Assembly (NCBI GenBank): GCA_037176885.1
Contig: JAWWNJ010000110.1
Location: 744,001-808,000, forward strand
Reading direction: 5' to 3'
DNA: 64,000 bases
Source: Favolaschia claudopus
Taxonomy: Eukaryota; Basidiomycota; Agaricomycetes; Agaricales; Mycenaceae
Shown here one piece after another: positions 1 to 12,058 of the stretch (positions within the stretch are counted from its first letter, which is position 1; every line of letters begins with the position of its first letter). The translations under genes were made by a program, and so were the position numbers. Below the pieces are notes generated by a model, which made no database searches, had not been told where the DNA came from, and was given only the letters and a program-made list of their open reading frames with translations.

Positions 1-3000
1 CTAGACCAGACTCCAAATCTACCAAATTCCGATGGGTTCAACGTTCAGTCAATTCTTGTCTTCTCCATTCGTCGCTAAGTTGTTTGTAGTGGCCCACTTT
101 TCGTCTTTTGAACAAGCAAACGCGCGTAACATTATCACCTGAGTTTCTGGATCCTTCAAACGTACGGAGGGTACTGGCCATTGCAAATGCCAATGGTGGC
201 TTGTTTGCAGCTACTACTTCTGCAGGTACTCAATTTCGAGCTCTAGTTGTCTTTGGCTGAGGGTGAACAGGTCTTATTATTTCGCCATTGAGCGAACTAC
301 GGGACGCCTTCAACACTTCGAGTGACACCGTTTTCACTCCCAAACGAACCCTTCCATACAATCCTGTTTCCGTCGCATTTGCATGCAATGACACGCGTCT
401 GTTGGCTGGAACTGGAACAGGCGAAATTCTTGTGTTCGATGTTGCCCAGTTGAGCTCGTCCTCCGCGCAGGTAGATCCGATTCAAGTATTGCAGGGATCC
501 TCGAGTCCTGCCTCGCAAATTCTGCCCAACCCTAGCAACGAAGCTGAACTCGCGCAGTTGGTGGCCATTGTGAGGGTGGATGGAATGGTGCAAATGCTTG
601 ACATGCAGATGAACTCCAAAGGTGCTTGGGCTGGAACCGATTTGGAGAGTACTCCTGTGGCAGGTGTGTTTGTTATTTGGAAATCTCCTTCTCACAACAA
701 CTGAACTTTTTCAGCGTCCTGGTCTCCGAAGGGAAAACAGCTCGCGATAGGCTTGCGCTCTGGCGATATCCTCACAGTTGGATTGACCAACAACAGCACG
801 CCCCTAAAGCATATACCAGCCACTGCGTCATCAGCTCTTGTGTCTCTGCATTGGGTCGGCCCCGCTTTCACGTTCCGAACAAGCTACGAGGCGAACGCTG
901 TCGATCCGCCTCACCATATCGTTTCCTTGGATAGCAAAGCCAACACGGCGGCCTTCGTCCAGCTCGTACATCCATTCCCTTTATCCGGCCGTTCTCAGAA
1001 TGCGCAAGTTTTGGTTTTACCTCGTTGGGATCACGATCCAGGTTCACCATCCGCCGACGAAGCCAAAGCTCTAATCGTGGTAGGAGATTCCTCCTCTACA
1101 GACATTGAGGTTCTCGGGAATACTGGGCCGCGTTGGTTTCAACAGTCGCAGGAAAACCAACTAAGTATACCTTTGGACAAGAATGACAACGACACCTTCC
1201 TTCTTGCTTTGGATGTGGACTTGACCGGCGAGATGCCCATCATGTACGCTTATCTGAACGATGGCACGATACAAGGGTGGTATATAAACCATTCGGATGC
1301 GAAGCAATATGCTGGACTGGTGGGGGCTGGCCAGACGTCTCCTGCTGGTGGCCAGTCAGTTGGCAATGCTTCTTTTGCCCAGCAACAAGTTAATCCACCG
1401 TCCACGTCTCCTTTTCTCAAACCAACAACATCTGCATTTGGACAGTCATCCGGCTTTGGACAATCGTCGACTTCGGCCTTTGGTGGTCAGGGACAAGCTC
1501 AATCCCCGCCAGCGTTCGGGCAAAACCAAACTGCATCAGCGTTCGGCCAGTCAGGATTTGGTCAACAGCCAGCGTTTGGCCAAAGTTCGTTTGGCGCACA
1601 GTCTTCTGCATTCAATGCTTCAAACACCACAACCGCGTTTGGCGGATTTGCCAACGTCAACAACGCCTTTACTTCTTCCAGCGGTGGCGCGTTTGATTCC
1701 TCCAGCAACGCGCCCCCATCTGCGCCTCCACTATCATCGGCCCCTTCTGTTTCGATGAGTGATGCCACGCCTTCCTTTGGTGGTTTATCTCTCGGCAGCT
1801 CGTCCTCTGAAGACACGAAAAATAAGTCTATAGGCGGAGGAATGTTCGGCACCCCAGCTCCGCTTCCACTACCTCCCAACCACCCGGCGAACCAACCCTC
1901 CACCCCAACGCCTTCGAACTTTTCGGATCCGGTTTTGGTCAAGCCCGCAAGTGGCTTCGGTGCTTTCGGCGGTGTCACGAGCGGAGCCTTTGGGAACCCC
2001 AAACCAACGAGCGCTTTTGGTGGTGGAGGCGCATTCAGCGGCGGAGCCTTCGCTGGAGGTGGCGGCAGTACCAGCAGCTCCAACACTACATCATCAACTA
2101 CGAACAGCACTGCTTCGCCAGCCTTTGGAAAGACGGGTTTTGGACAGACAGGATTTGGGTTCGGGCAGACAGGTTTCGGACAAAAACCTGCGTCTGCGTT
2201 TGGAAGCACTGGATTTGGGTCTCAGGGGACAGCCTCGGCATTCAGTGCGTTCGCGGTTTCTGGACCGACGGGTTTCGGAACCGGTAACTCTGGTAATTCC
2301 GCTTTTGGTGTAGGAGGAACCACCGCTGCCCCTCCAGCTTCAACAACACCCACTGCACCATCTTCCGGAGGTTTCGGTGCATTCTCTTCCCAGGGACCCT
2401 CAGCATTTGGTGCCACTGGCTCAAACACTGCAAGTGTTTTCGGAGGCGGATCATCATCGTCTCCCGCTAGTGTCTTTGGTACGAATACGAACGCAAATAC
2501 TCCCCCCACCAACTCCGTAGCGTCAGCGTTTTCTGGTTTTGCCGCCCCTAGTAATTCTCTCTTTGGACCAAAGACTCCGCAGCCCTCTGAGACGGCGCAG
2601 CCCGATTCTACATCCTCGTCTCCCGAACCTTCGAAGGCTCCCAGATCGCTGTCGCCCGGGGATAGTCCTCCACCAGTGTCATCTCCGCCGCAGTTCACAA
2701 CTTCCAGTCCAGCAACGAGTGGTAATGCGTTTGGAAATTTGAAAGCTGCATCGTCTGGTTTCAAGCCTGCCTCGGGTTTCGGGGCCTTTGGCACCGCTGC
2801 TACCCCTCCTTCTTCTCCCTTCTTCAATGCTGGCCAGACGGCCAAAACACCTCCCGTTTCTGCCTTCGGTAGTCTCAGCTCGACGGCGCCAAAACCAACG
2901 GCCAGTGCTTCACCTGCTTTCGGTGCTCTGTCGCAATTAGGTGGACAGAAATCAGCGTTTGCACCAGTTTCTCCCGCCTCAACCCCCGCCGCAACACCAC

Positions 3001-5718
3001 CCGTCACTTCCGGTGGTTTTGGCGCATTTAGTAACAGTGCAACTAGTCTGACATCGTCTACAACTCCGGCCAAGTCCTTTGGTGATCTGTTGAAGAGTGG
3101 GGCTGAGCCGCAAGATAAGCCCAAACCGGCATCTGCTTTCGGATTCGCCCCTCAGGCTGACGCCCGGTCGCCCTCTCCTGCGGCCAGTGTATCCATTCAG
3201 CAGCATGCCCCTGTGTTTACGCCGCCTCCAAAAGAGCAGGCAACCGAAGTCAAGGACACATCCAAGGAGCAAAGCAAGCCATCTCAATCCTTACCAACCA
3301 AGGACAAGGATGGAGACGCGAAAGGAACTACTTCTGAGTCTTCCTTCGGGGAGTTATCGCAGTCTAGTTCGTTTGTTGAAGTTTCAGGTGCCGAGGCAGA
3401 AGACGATGCTGATGGGGAGGCCGAGGACGCTGAGAGTGCACCGGAGGACGATGACGGCGATTCTTTCCTGTCGGATAGCTTCGGCTCTGGTTCCGAGGCA
3501 CCCCCAGACGATGACGACGGCGAAGATGATTCTCGCTCGCCATCCCCGTCAACAGTACCGCTCCCCCCTTCCAGGTCGCCCTCGTCCACACCTCGTGCGG
3601 AGGTACCCCCACAGATCAGAGTATCCGAGTCACCCACCCCTTCAGAGGAAGAGGAGGAGGACGAAGGTTCTGATTCTTCTGAAGGTCGATTATCTACAAT
3701 TCGCGAGGAGAGTACGACCCCGCCCGGTAGCCCAGAGAAGAATCCGTCGCCGCCAACCAAGACTCCGCTTGCAGCTCCGATTCCTGTCGCCCCATCGCCG
3801 TTCGGGATAGGTCTTGGCCGACCTAGCACCCGTCCTACCCGAAGCTCTCCTTTGGCGAACGCTCCCGTATCTGGAGACGAAGACGCAAAACAGGCTAAGC
3901 CTACCTTTAAAGCACGACCTGCGTCCCCCAAGTCAGTGTTTGGGGTACTACCTCCTCAGTTAAAAACGGAATCCATCGAGGACAAGGCCGAACCCGAGGG
4001 CAAACCACCGAGACCGAAAACTCCCCCTCTTTCTGCACTATCCTTTGGATCATCAGCCCCCAAAGCTCCTCCGAATGTACCGAAAGTTCCCTTTGCTGGT
4101 GTTGCACTACCACCATTTCCCAGTCCCTCGCTGGTATCACCCACATCGCCGAGTCCGCTGTCGCCTGGTAGTTTGTTTGGATTCGGTACACCGAAGAATG
4201 TAACCTCTCCGGCCGCACCTGCCGCCGCACCGAAGGGTTTTTTCAGTTTACAGCCCACTAAGCCTGCTAGTCCGGTGCCAGTTGTGGTTCCTCCTCCGCC
4301 CGAGGCTACAATGGAGGAAGGAATGCAGAAAGAATGTGCCTTGTTATTCGCCAACATGACTCGCGAGTTAGAAGATGTAAGTTGGATAATTCGCTGGGTG
4401 CTTGACGACTAAATCTCTTCGTACAGTTCCGTTTACTGGCCCAGACTGCGAATCAGAAATTAGCGGAATTGAAGAAACCGGTTGGCGGATCTCGCCGCAC
4501 TGCCGATCTCGGCAACAAAACTAAATGGTCTCTGTCGGACGCGGTACAATTTGGGCAGACACTGCGGTTGTACGAGCAGGATTTAGCAAGTCTGAAGGAG
4601 GAGCGGTCTCAGAAGGAGGCATTGGTTCGGGAGTTGCAGAGCAACCTGCTCAAGGGTATGCTGATCTATCCATCCTCGCTCAAAACCCATGGACTCACCT
4701 GAGCACAGCTGGTACGCGTAGAGAGGAGATTGGGCGATTCATCAAGGCGCAACATGATAACGATTTCGCAAAAATGTTAAAGGCTCGCACCCTGGGTCCT
4801 GAACACCTCGAAACGCAGACGCATCTGCGGAGGAGTGTTCGAGTGAGTTGCCATGTCCGTTGTATTCTTCCATCGACTAAGACCCCGTCTTCAGGCTATT
4901 CGGGATCGTATTCAAAAGCTTGAGTCACATCTTCAGGAATCTAAGAAGCGGCTCAGTCGTGCCAATTCTGGCACTCCTGGCTTACGGTGAGTCCAACCAA
5001 CACGATAAATCCTGCCCTCTAATCAAGGTGTAGTGCTCCTACGCTTGACACTTTGAACCGGACATTCCGAAACATGGATATAGCCCTCGATAATCAGACC
5101 AATGAGGTTGAACGGTTGACCGCTCGAGTGGCGAAACTCGACATGAAGGCGGGACAGCGCAGCAATCTGTCATATAGCACTCGGGATGCCCGTCTTCCTG
5201 ATATAGCGACCAGGCAGCGCCCTCTGAATGTAACTCCCCATGTCGCAGTAACCACAGCAGCAGCTCTCAACGCCGAGCGGTCGGCACACAAATTGAAACG
5301 CGCCCTGTTGTCTGTGCGTAAAGAACCCCTACTGAATACGCAAGCGGCGTCTGCACCTCCCGCTGTGCAGGCGTTCAAGACGCCCCAGAAGGCTGGCATT
5401 AACTTGGGCCTGGGACTGAACGGAAGCGCACCGTCGACGCCCCCTCCGCCGGCCATGCTTGATTTCGACGATTTTCCCGAGGACAATTTTAATCCGTCAC
5501 CTATACTGCCGACAAGACGAGGCGCAGGTGGAGGGTCGAAGACGCGTATTTCTAGCTCTGTACCTCTGAGACGGAGCCCTGCAGGGCAATCCACGCCCTC
5601 GCCGCCCCCCTCGTTTGACTGGGGTCCTTTGCCGACCTTCCAGAAGCCAGCCTCAACAATCCGTTCTCCCGACTTAGGTGGCTCTTGGGTGGCGGATGGA
5701 TTTGGTAGCAAAAAGTAG
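1..5718 (+). CDS. FG-repeat nucleoporin, Nup159/Nup214 type (5' end outside window)
   Basis: Cytoplasmic-face nuclear pore protein for mRNA export. Exons read as 144-225, 271-663, 715-4376, 4427-4655, 4709-4842, 4895-4986 and 5034-5718; some codons before 144 are probably coding, but that first junction is unclear and the start codon lies upstream of the window. The first ~400 residues look like the N-terminal beta-propeller that binds the DEAD-box helicase Dbp5. About 900 residues of FG repeats (GFG, SAFG, FGQ) follow, rich in S, T, P and G, then an acidic stretch (near 3390-3540), and a C-terminal coiled-coil region (4427-5200) of the kind that anchors Nup159 in the Nup82 complex. Many long ORFs on the opposite strand here are shadows of the repeat composition. 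The nucleoporin class is secure; Nup159/214 identity rests on domain order. Confidence 0.85.
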
Positions 5719-5931
5719 TTGGAGCTTTTCCCTTTGAATAGAATTGTTTCCGACAGATATCATACAAGTACAACTTGTGGTCAAGATGTTACGGCGTCGG
5801 GTGGCCGTTTGAATTTTCTTCTTCATTACCTACAACACCATTCACCGTCCCATTTTCTGTGGGTTGATCTTCTGGATAGTAAATGATGGATTCAAGGTGG
5901 GCGAGGGCGGCCTGTGGAAGGAGGCCAAGTT

Positions 5932-6654
5932 CTAGTATGGAGCATAGCGGTTATCGTTGAGGAAATCGCTGCGCACCCTCCCAACTTCGCTGAGTTCTTG
6001 GTCGTCATCGCCCGTAAACACCTCGAAATTTCCCGTGTCAGCGTCAATTAAGGCGTCCATGTCCTCGTCGTCTGAAGCCGAAGCCTTGTCTGGGTGCAAG
6101 GCCGCGCATCGCGAGAGAGCCTCGAATATCGGTTCCACTGCCAATGTTCTTGAATTCAAGTCAATGGGCACATATCGCGCAAACGTACGCGAATCAGCGC
6201 TTTGGGGCACGATAGAAAGTTCGCGCATATCGCTCATCTCTTCATTCGAGGCAGCACCTTCGGGTTCACCAGCATGTTCATCGAGTTGGCAATATATTGA
6301 GGGCCCGGCCTCTGCGCGAGAGATGGCGTGCAGGGTGATGGCTGGGTACTCGATTTGAAAACCGCGTCCAGTGGTCGACATGAATGCTAGAACGCTGGAG
6401 TGAATCGATTTCCAGTACTAGAGAGAAAAATAACACGGATCGAACCTTTCTATTATATACAAAGTGCCTTTTGCACCGTCCTCCGGCGAAAACCCATCCA
6501 GTGGAGGATCCAGCGCTACCGAGACATTTTCCTCCTTGTGTCGAAGCACGGCCGGGATGTCGGAGAAAGAAGCGGGGGTTTCTGCTGCAATAGTTGTACG
6601 CTCTTCGCGCGAGACAAAGTGTGGAACGCTGGTTATCGGCGCTGTTGAAGGCAT
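5932..6654 (-). CDS. pICln / methylosome subunit (Lot5-like PH domain protein)
   Basis: Two exons, 6446-6654 and 5932-6394, joined across a 51-nt intron; the sum is 224 codons including stop. The spliced protein (223 aa) has the pICln PH-like signature: a strand ending GTLYIIES, then VLAF, then TTGRGFQIEYPAITLHAISR, and an acidic region (ASDDEDMDAL) after the CAALHPD motif. In animals pICln delivers Sm proteins to the PRMT5 methylosome during snRNP assembly; in fungi the role is less studied. ATG at 6654 was chosen because it directly precedes conserved sequence. Its 3' end converges with the nucleoporin gene, and its 5' end is divergent from the SH3 gene 110 bp away. Confidence 0.8.
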
Positions 6655-6764
6655 CGAGCAAGAGTTTTCAAAAATTTGATCGCACTCGTGCTTCTCTTGC
6701 TTACGCGCCACAGCTGACATGCGCTGACACTCGACCGAAACTTGACCAGAACCTCAACTGCGCC

Positions 6765-7866
6765 ATGGATTCGTCGGCTTTGCTCGCCCACATCGTTTCT
6801 CAGACCCGCCAAAATGTCGAGTTTCTGATATCCCAGAGACAGATTTCTCCTGCAGACGGGCGCGATATCATGGCGAAATTACCGATCGCGTCTGACAGGT
6901 CAATGGTGGCGCTTGAGCAGCAGGCTCAGAATCTGCTCATAACTCCGCCTCCAAGTCTTCCTCAGACACCTGCCGCGGCGCAACCCGTCCAAGCGAAGGC
7001 TCTCTGGGGCTTCAATGAGAATGGACAGGTTCGCTACTTAATACTTGGAGTCTCCGTGTCCCAAGTGTCTTCAGAACTCTCAAGACCTCAGTTTCCGTGC
7101 GGGAGACATAATTGAGATCGTTCACGAATCGAACTCAGACTGGTTGGTGTATTTCTGGGTCGCTCGTCGACTGCACCTAAGCATGCTTACTCAGGTGGAC
7201 TGGTCGACTGCACGGCAGAGAAGGTGTATTCCCTGCTAATTATGTTGAGAAGCTGGCTTCCCCCCCTCCTTTGTCATACGACTCACGCGATACATACTCC
7301 GCGCCGTCTGTCCCGTCGTTTCCTGGCCAGCCGTCGTACGAGCCTGCGTATCAGTCCTCCGCCAGTCCCCCCGCCGCTTACCGGGGCGAATATCAACCTC
7401 CTGCAGGTGGATATCAGCAAGGTCACTGAGATTTATTTCCGTCGCTATGTCTGACAATCATTCAGGATATCAAGCACCTGCACCTTACTCCGCTCCTTCA
7501 GGCCCTCCGCAGCCATACAATCCGTATATGCCTCCTCAGAACATGTACAATACCCCACCTCCTTTAGCTCCGAAACCGTCACCGGCTCCTCCTGCGGATA
7601 CTCAGGCGCAACAAGCTGGTGAGGAACTTTGTCATGGCATGTTTTTGCCCCTCACCTCTGTTTCCTGTCTTAACCAGCCCCGCCGCCTGGGTCTCCCAAG
7701 AAAAGCAAATTCGGAAAGTACGGCAGCATTGTTGGTCAGTCCGCTGCTGGTGGGCTAGGATTTGGAGCTGGTACGAGGGTTCCCCTTCATCCAACTAAGC
7801 CGCCCATCATCGCGTCCTTTGCTAGGCTCTGCCGTCGGAAGTGGTATCATCAACTCTATTTTCTGA
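6765..7866 (+). CDS. SH3-domain protein, Lsb1/Pin3-like
   Basis: Six exons (6765-7028, 7075-7142, 7195-7421, 7466-7618, 7678-7770, 7826-7866) give 281 aa in frame. An N-terminal helical region (residues 1-60) is followed by an SH3 domain at about 82-140, with an ALWGF strand, the RAGDIIEIV element, the tryptophan pair in SDWWTG and the ANYVEKL end. The rest is P/Y/A/Q-rich and ends in a glycine-rich hydrophobic tail. This is the layout of yeast Las17-binding proteins Lsb1/Lsb2, which regulate Arp2/3-driven actin assembly and endocytosis and are prion-related. The SH3 call is firm; the exact orthology is inferred from architecture. Confidence 0.8.
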
Positions 7867-8192
7867 ATTTTACAGACTTGCAGTACATGCACTGCGTCCA
7901 TCACAGATTAAAGGTATATTCATCTCGGAGTTTGTGCTCGTCTTAGAAAACTATGGTGTATACACGGTAGTTTATGTATCCCAGTGCGAAGAGTTTCTAT
8001 CCAATTATTGGAGCAAGTCTTAAGTTCGTGCGCTTCGGCAATTTCACCTGCCACACAAGCGTGGGAATTTGACGAGCAAATTGAGATCACCATAGCAGGT
8101 ATTACGTCGTGGGTTAGACACAGCTTGTACCGCAAAGTCGGACGGTCGTCCGCAGCGTCACTTCCCTTCCTCCTCCATCTCCATCCCCCGAC
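7867..8192 (+). other. Intergenic, tandem genes
   Basis: 326 bp between two same-strand genes, expected to hold the 3' UTR of the SH3 gene and the promoter of the membrane protein gene. It is pyrimidine-rich just before the ATG at 8193 (CCTTCCTCCTCC). No coding sequence, RNA gene or repeat is evident. Confidence 0.5.
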
Positions 8193-9759
8193 ATGTCTCT
8201 GCTCGATAGAATAAAGGATGGCATTACCGCCATCGTCCCCGCCAACAACAAGCGTCGCAACACAATTCCGCCACCTCAAGGAATAGGAAACGTTGGTGCC
8301 GGCCACGCTAATTTCGAGGATGATGTACGTCTTTTATGCTTCTCCCCTCCCACAGACAGCAGACAGCTAGTTCTTCGTTCGAAACCTTACATAAGCTTGC
8401 TGTCTGCCTCCTCTGCTCGTATCGCGCTCGTATGAGCTCCTCGAACGACCTGCTCATATTTCTCATTTGTCTCCCATTTGCCTGGACATTCTGGCTATGG
8501 GTGGGTTCGCATCTACCGAGAAACTATCTCCATCATCTTCGCGTGGTGTTGCTCTCTTGACGCGTCGGCTAACGCGTTCTTGTATCCTAGATGATAGTTT
8601 CAAAACCTATGATCGTCTTCCACTCTGGCCAAGTATTCTTCAATTTTCTGGCAATGGCTACTTTTGCAAGTGTAGCCGCGTTCCAGGCAAAGTGGCACGT
8701 AGGACCATGTTCGTCGCGTCTCGTTCATGCGATAAGATTTCGTACTCATCAATTAACTCGCAGCTGGTCTCACTGGATTCGCCATATTTCTGTCAATCTT
8801 GGGGATGCTACTTCCCCTTTTCATGCTTCTCGTACCTGTGGCCTACGAGGTGCGCTCCAGTGATTCTGTTGAAGTAGCAGCTGTTAAATACGTTTACAGA
8901 AATACGATAAATTCATTCGTCTTGCGCGTGCATTGAAAGAAGTTCGCGTCGGTTTCATACTCACGGGAACGGGAACTGCATTCGCCTTGTTAATAGCGTT
9001 AGTATCAAAAGTTCTTCTCATCGTGCATCTTGGTACTCACTTTTAGAAAGATTTACCACAACCATATCTGCTTTCACGCAGCCGGGATGCAAAGACGCAT
9101 CCAAGGACCCACACGCGGGAGACCGCGATGATGGATTCGTCAAGGGACTAGGGGGATGGTGTAGCACGAAGAAGGCTGGTGCCATCTTCTTTTGGGGCGC
9201 ATTCATCTTCTGGGGTGCTTCCCTGGTTCTCCTGGTATTGGACTGGCGAGGCGGCAAACTGCACTCGCACTCCGGTCCCCGCGATCCCCCCTTCACCCAT
9301 CCTCAGCAAGAAGCCACGGAATTCGAAATGGACTATGACCCAGACGACGAAGAATACCAGCATATTCCACCAGTGCGCCGCGCTACTGCATCCGACGGTC
9401 CTGCGTCGTATGATTCAGCTCCGTATGATTCCGCTCCATCAGGCGGGGCCAATCCCTTCTCCGACGCCAACCGCTATAATACGCCACAGACGCCGCCTGT
9501 ACATGGCCGACCTAGTGTCGATGCGTACGGCGCGTTCTCTGATCCGGCGCCATCTGGCTTCTCCCCTGCAGCACCGCGATTCGGTGCAGGCGGTGGCGGC
9601 CCGCCCGTTATTCCTGAGCAGGATCTGGGTCCGTCCGTCGGCATGAGCCGCACGATGCAATATGCGGACCCGTACGCTGCCGTGCGAGCTTCGATCGCTC
9701 CGGGCGGCAACACCCCACCGCAACAGGGCTACGATAGCGGATATCAAGGCTATCGGTGA
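8193..9759 (+). CDS. Four-transmembrane (Sur7/MARVEL-like) protein with cytosolic tail
   Basis: Six exons (8193-8324, 8437-8500, 8598-8708, 8764-8849, 8900-8997, 9051-9759) sum to 400 codons. Four hydrophobic segments are visible: VFFNFLAMATFASVAAF; GFAIFLSILGMLLPLFMLL; VGFILTGTGTAFALLIAF; and AIFFWGAFIFWGASLVLL. The loop before TM4 has cysteines (QPGCKDAS, GGWCST), as in claudin/Sur7-like tetraspans. The 160-residue tail is rich in P, G, Y and S with YDSAP repeats. Similar plasma-membrane proteins are common in Agaricomycetes, but I know of no assigned function. Two splice sites were chosen by reading frame: acceptor before 8598 and acceptor before 9051. Confidence 0.7.
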
Positions 9760-10123
9760 CAGTAGTTGCGTGGAGTAAGGAGATGAACGGATGTATTTTG
9801 CGCCGTCGAGGACTTCCTTGGTTGATGACCTTCACGATACATACTGCTACAATTATTGTAGTACAAAGTTAAGTGTATACTGCTACGCATAGGACGAACA
9901 TAAGTTAAGTATATAATGCTGCGATTGACATTTCTGCTCATTTGAAGCGTGTTGAATGCTTATGCGACACCAAAAGCCGATGATTACGGCGAAAATCAGG
10001 TTGCATTGGCGGTGCCCAAAAAACTGGTATCAGAATACAGAGATGTAAATACCTCAGACTACTCAGTAACTCGATAGTTCCACGGCGAACGCGACCGCAA
10101 GCTTTGAAAAGCTAGTTCAAGCG
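9760..10123. other. Convergent 3' intergenic region
   Basis: 364 bp between converging genes, AT-rich and expected to be 3' UTRs. It holds two near-copies of a short AT-rich phrase (atactgctac ... gttaagt, 9840-9872 and 9880-9930) and a small near-palindrome, CTACAATTATTGTAG, at 9849-9863. No ORF is supported. Confidence 0.5.
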
Positions 10124-11802
10124 TCAACTACAATGAAGGGCTGCGCAAAACATATGAACGTACTGCAACATGTGGTCAAAAGAGAATCCAGGCACATCGA
10201 TTCTGTCATTAGGGGTGTGGACGTCTGCAACAAAATTTATGGTAAGTGCTGTGACCGTTGCAAGTTATGTGTATCCTGACTTGGGTTTGTGTCTTTGAAT
10301 TTGGCTTCAAGGGTATGGCAGCTTGGGTATCCGGCCTTCTTCCAGCTGCTGTGGTCGCTGCTCGGTCCCCGCCCAGAGGGATTGACGGGGTAGGCGTCCT
10401 TCACCCAGGGAATATCCACTGCTCGATGTTTATTGTGAGAATCAACTTATGTAGTCAACATGTAACTCACGATGTTGGTCGATGAGTTGGGTGAGGAATT
10501 CGGTTAGTGCTTCGTCGACTTGTGATTCGTTGGTTATGACGGCGATTTCCTCTGGTAGGTCTGGATTGTGGTAGGCCTTGTTTAAAAGAGAAGAACGTTG
10601 GCAATGTGAATCAGAAAAGAAAAGTTTCGAAGGCTGACTGTCATGTCGAATTGAATCATCCCTCGGACCACTTTGCCTGTAGATTCGAAGCGGGAAGCGA
10701 GCCACTGCGATCCGAGAAGGCCTCCCTAAAAAAAGTGGTAAGAGGAGGAGGTTGAGTAACCCATGATCCAAACTTACCTCCTCCCCGGCATAGAAATGGA
10801 ATTCTAGCGGGGAAACTGGAATGTACCCGGATACCAAGAGTGCTGGAAGAGATGCTCGTTGAGCGATGCAAATGAGCGCGAGGTCGAACAGGCTAACCTC
10901 GATAGGCTTCGAGAATGGTGACTGTTCCGGAGCCGTCATCCCCAGCACCAGGAGCCCGGCTAGAAATTCAATGCGTCAGATGTCAGATAGACAAGAAGGA
11001 GATAGCTGGAGACGGACTCGGAATGGTTTCTCTGGTTGATACTATCTATGTGAGCACCGATAATTGTTACCGGATCGGAGTCGAGAGCGTCGGGAGGCGA
11101 TATGCTAACGACCTGAACGAAATTCAGCAGCTATGTCGGAACGGCCATTTTGCCCTCACGATGGACTTCTGCTTCCAAGGGTGGTCAACGTGTTCGATAG
11201 AAATGAGATCCTGTTGGTCTTCGCTCGCAAGTTCGGCTGTGTAAGTGAGAATTTTCGCATAAAGCCACTCTGAAGCTTCACGGCCAGTTTCGGTCTGGTA
11301 GTAGCGTGTGTGGTACGACGTTAGATGCTCCAAATTCACTCTAGGCTCGTCCTTGGAGAGATGAGATAAGATGCCGGCGACGATCGTCGAGTTCGGGGAC
11401 GGATACGAGAGATGCGGCTTTTCGGATAGTGTTCCCAGAAACGGCGTCTCCGTACTGTGACAATCTGCATTGGAAACATAGAGAAAGTGCTCGCGCTGTG
11501 AGCTCACATGTCCATGAAATCCCAGCCCATAGACTTTGCTTCGAACTTTTGGCGTTCGGTCATCCATTGCGGTTCAGAATCCAGTGAGAACTGAATCAAA
11601 CGACGTTCGTCCAAGTCCAGATCGATTCCTGGGAGTGACTGAGAAAATGCATATGGCAAGTCGCTATTCTGTGTTGCACACCATTCTGCTGTTCCTTGAA
11701 TTGGGCAGTCTCGAGGTGTGCGTTGAGAGGTGTCTGCTCAGATTGCGCGGCCGCGGCCAAGGAAGCAAAGGCACAGAAAAATGTGAGGATAGCACGGTGC
11801 AT
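10124..11802 (-). CDS. Secreted M28 family aminopeptidase (leucyl aminopeptidase type)
   Basis: Ten exons (11680-11802, 11508-11638, 11160-11454, 11018-11112, 10898-10959, 10778-10842, 10639-10725, 10471-10576, 10281-10418, 10124-10224) sum exactly to 401 codons. A signal peptide (MHRAILTFFCAFASLAAAAQ) starts the protein. The zinc-peptidase residues are all present: His in GAHIDS, the bridging Asp in GAGDDGSG, the Glu pair in YAGEEGG (catalytic base and ligand), Asp in IQFDMT and His in VHTPNDRID. Length and motif order fit the fungal M28E leucine aminopeptidases, which release N-terminal residues from extracellular peptides. A TATAAA lies about 40 bp upstream. It is divergent from the AA14-like gene, so both secreted enzymes share one 256-bp promoter region. 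Confidence 0.88.
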
Positions 11803-11839
11803 TTGGAGAGCAGCGCGGTCGATGGATGGCGTCGAGAGG

Positions 11840-11845
11840 TTTATA
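11840..11845 (-). promoter_or_regulatory. TATA box of the M28 peptidase gene
   Basis: TATAAA on the minus strand, 38-43 bp upstream of the ATG at 11802, inside the 256-bp divergent region shared with the LPMO-like gene. The position is plausible for a core promoter but untested. Confidence 0.45.
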
Positions 11846-12058
11846 GGCGATAATTGTGTGATGCGCAGTCTGTGTTGATCACTGCGGGCAGCATGGGGCC
11901 CATCGTCAGCGCTGCGGGAATTTGCAAAGGCGTAAGCGTGTGGCTGTGTTGATAGGACAATGCCGACGCGCCTGGACAATAGCGACTATTATAGCACGCT
12001 TGATAAAAGATGAGGCTGCCTGTCGTGTTGACCGTCCTCTAACTTGTCCTTCTCCGCC

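Noticed and set aside
1562..4357. Several long minus-strand ORFs opposite the nucleoporin
   Set aside because: They mirror the low-complexity FG/SP repeats of the plus-strand gene; none has domain features or splice logic.
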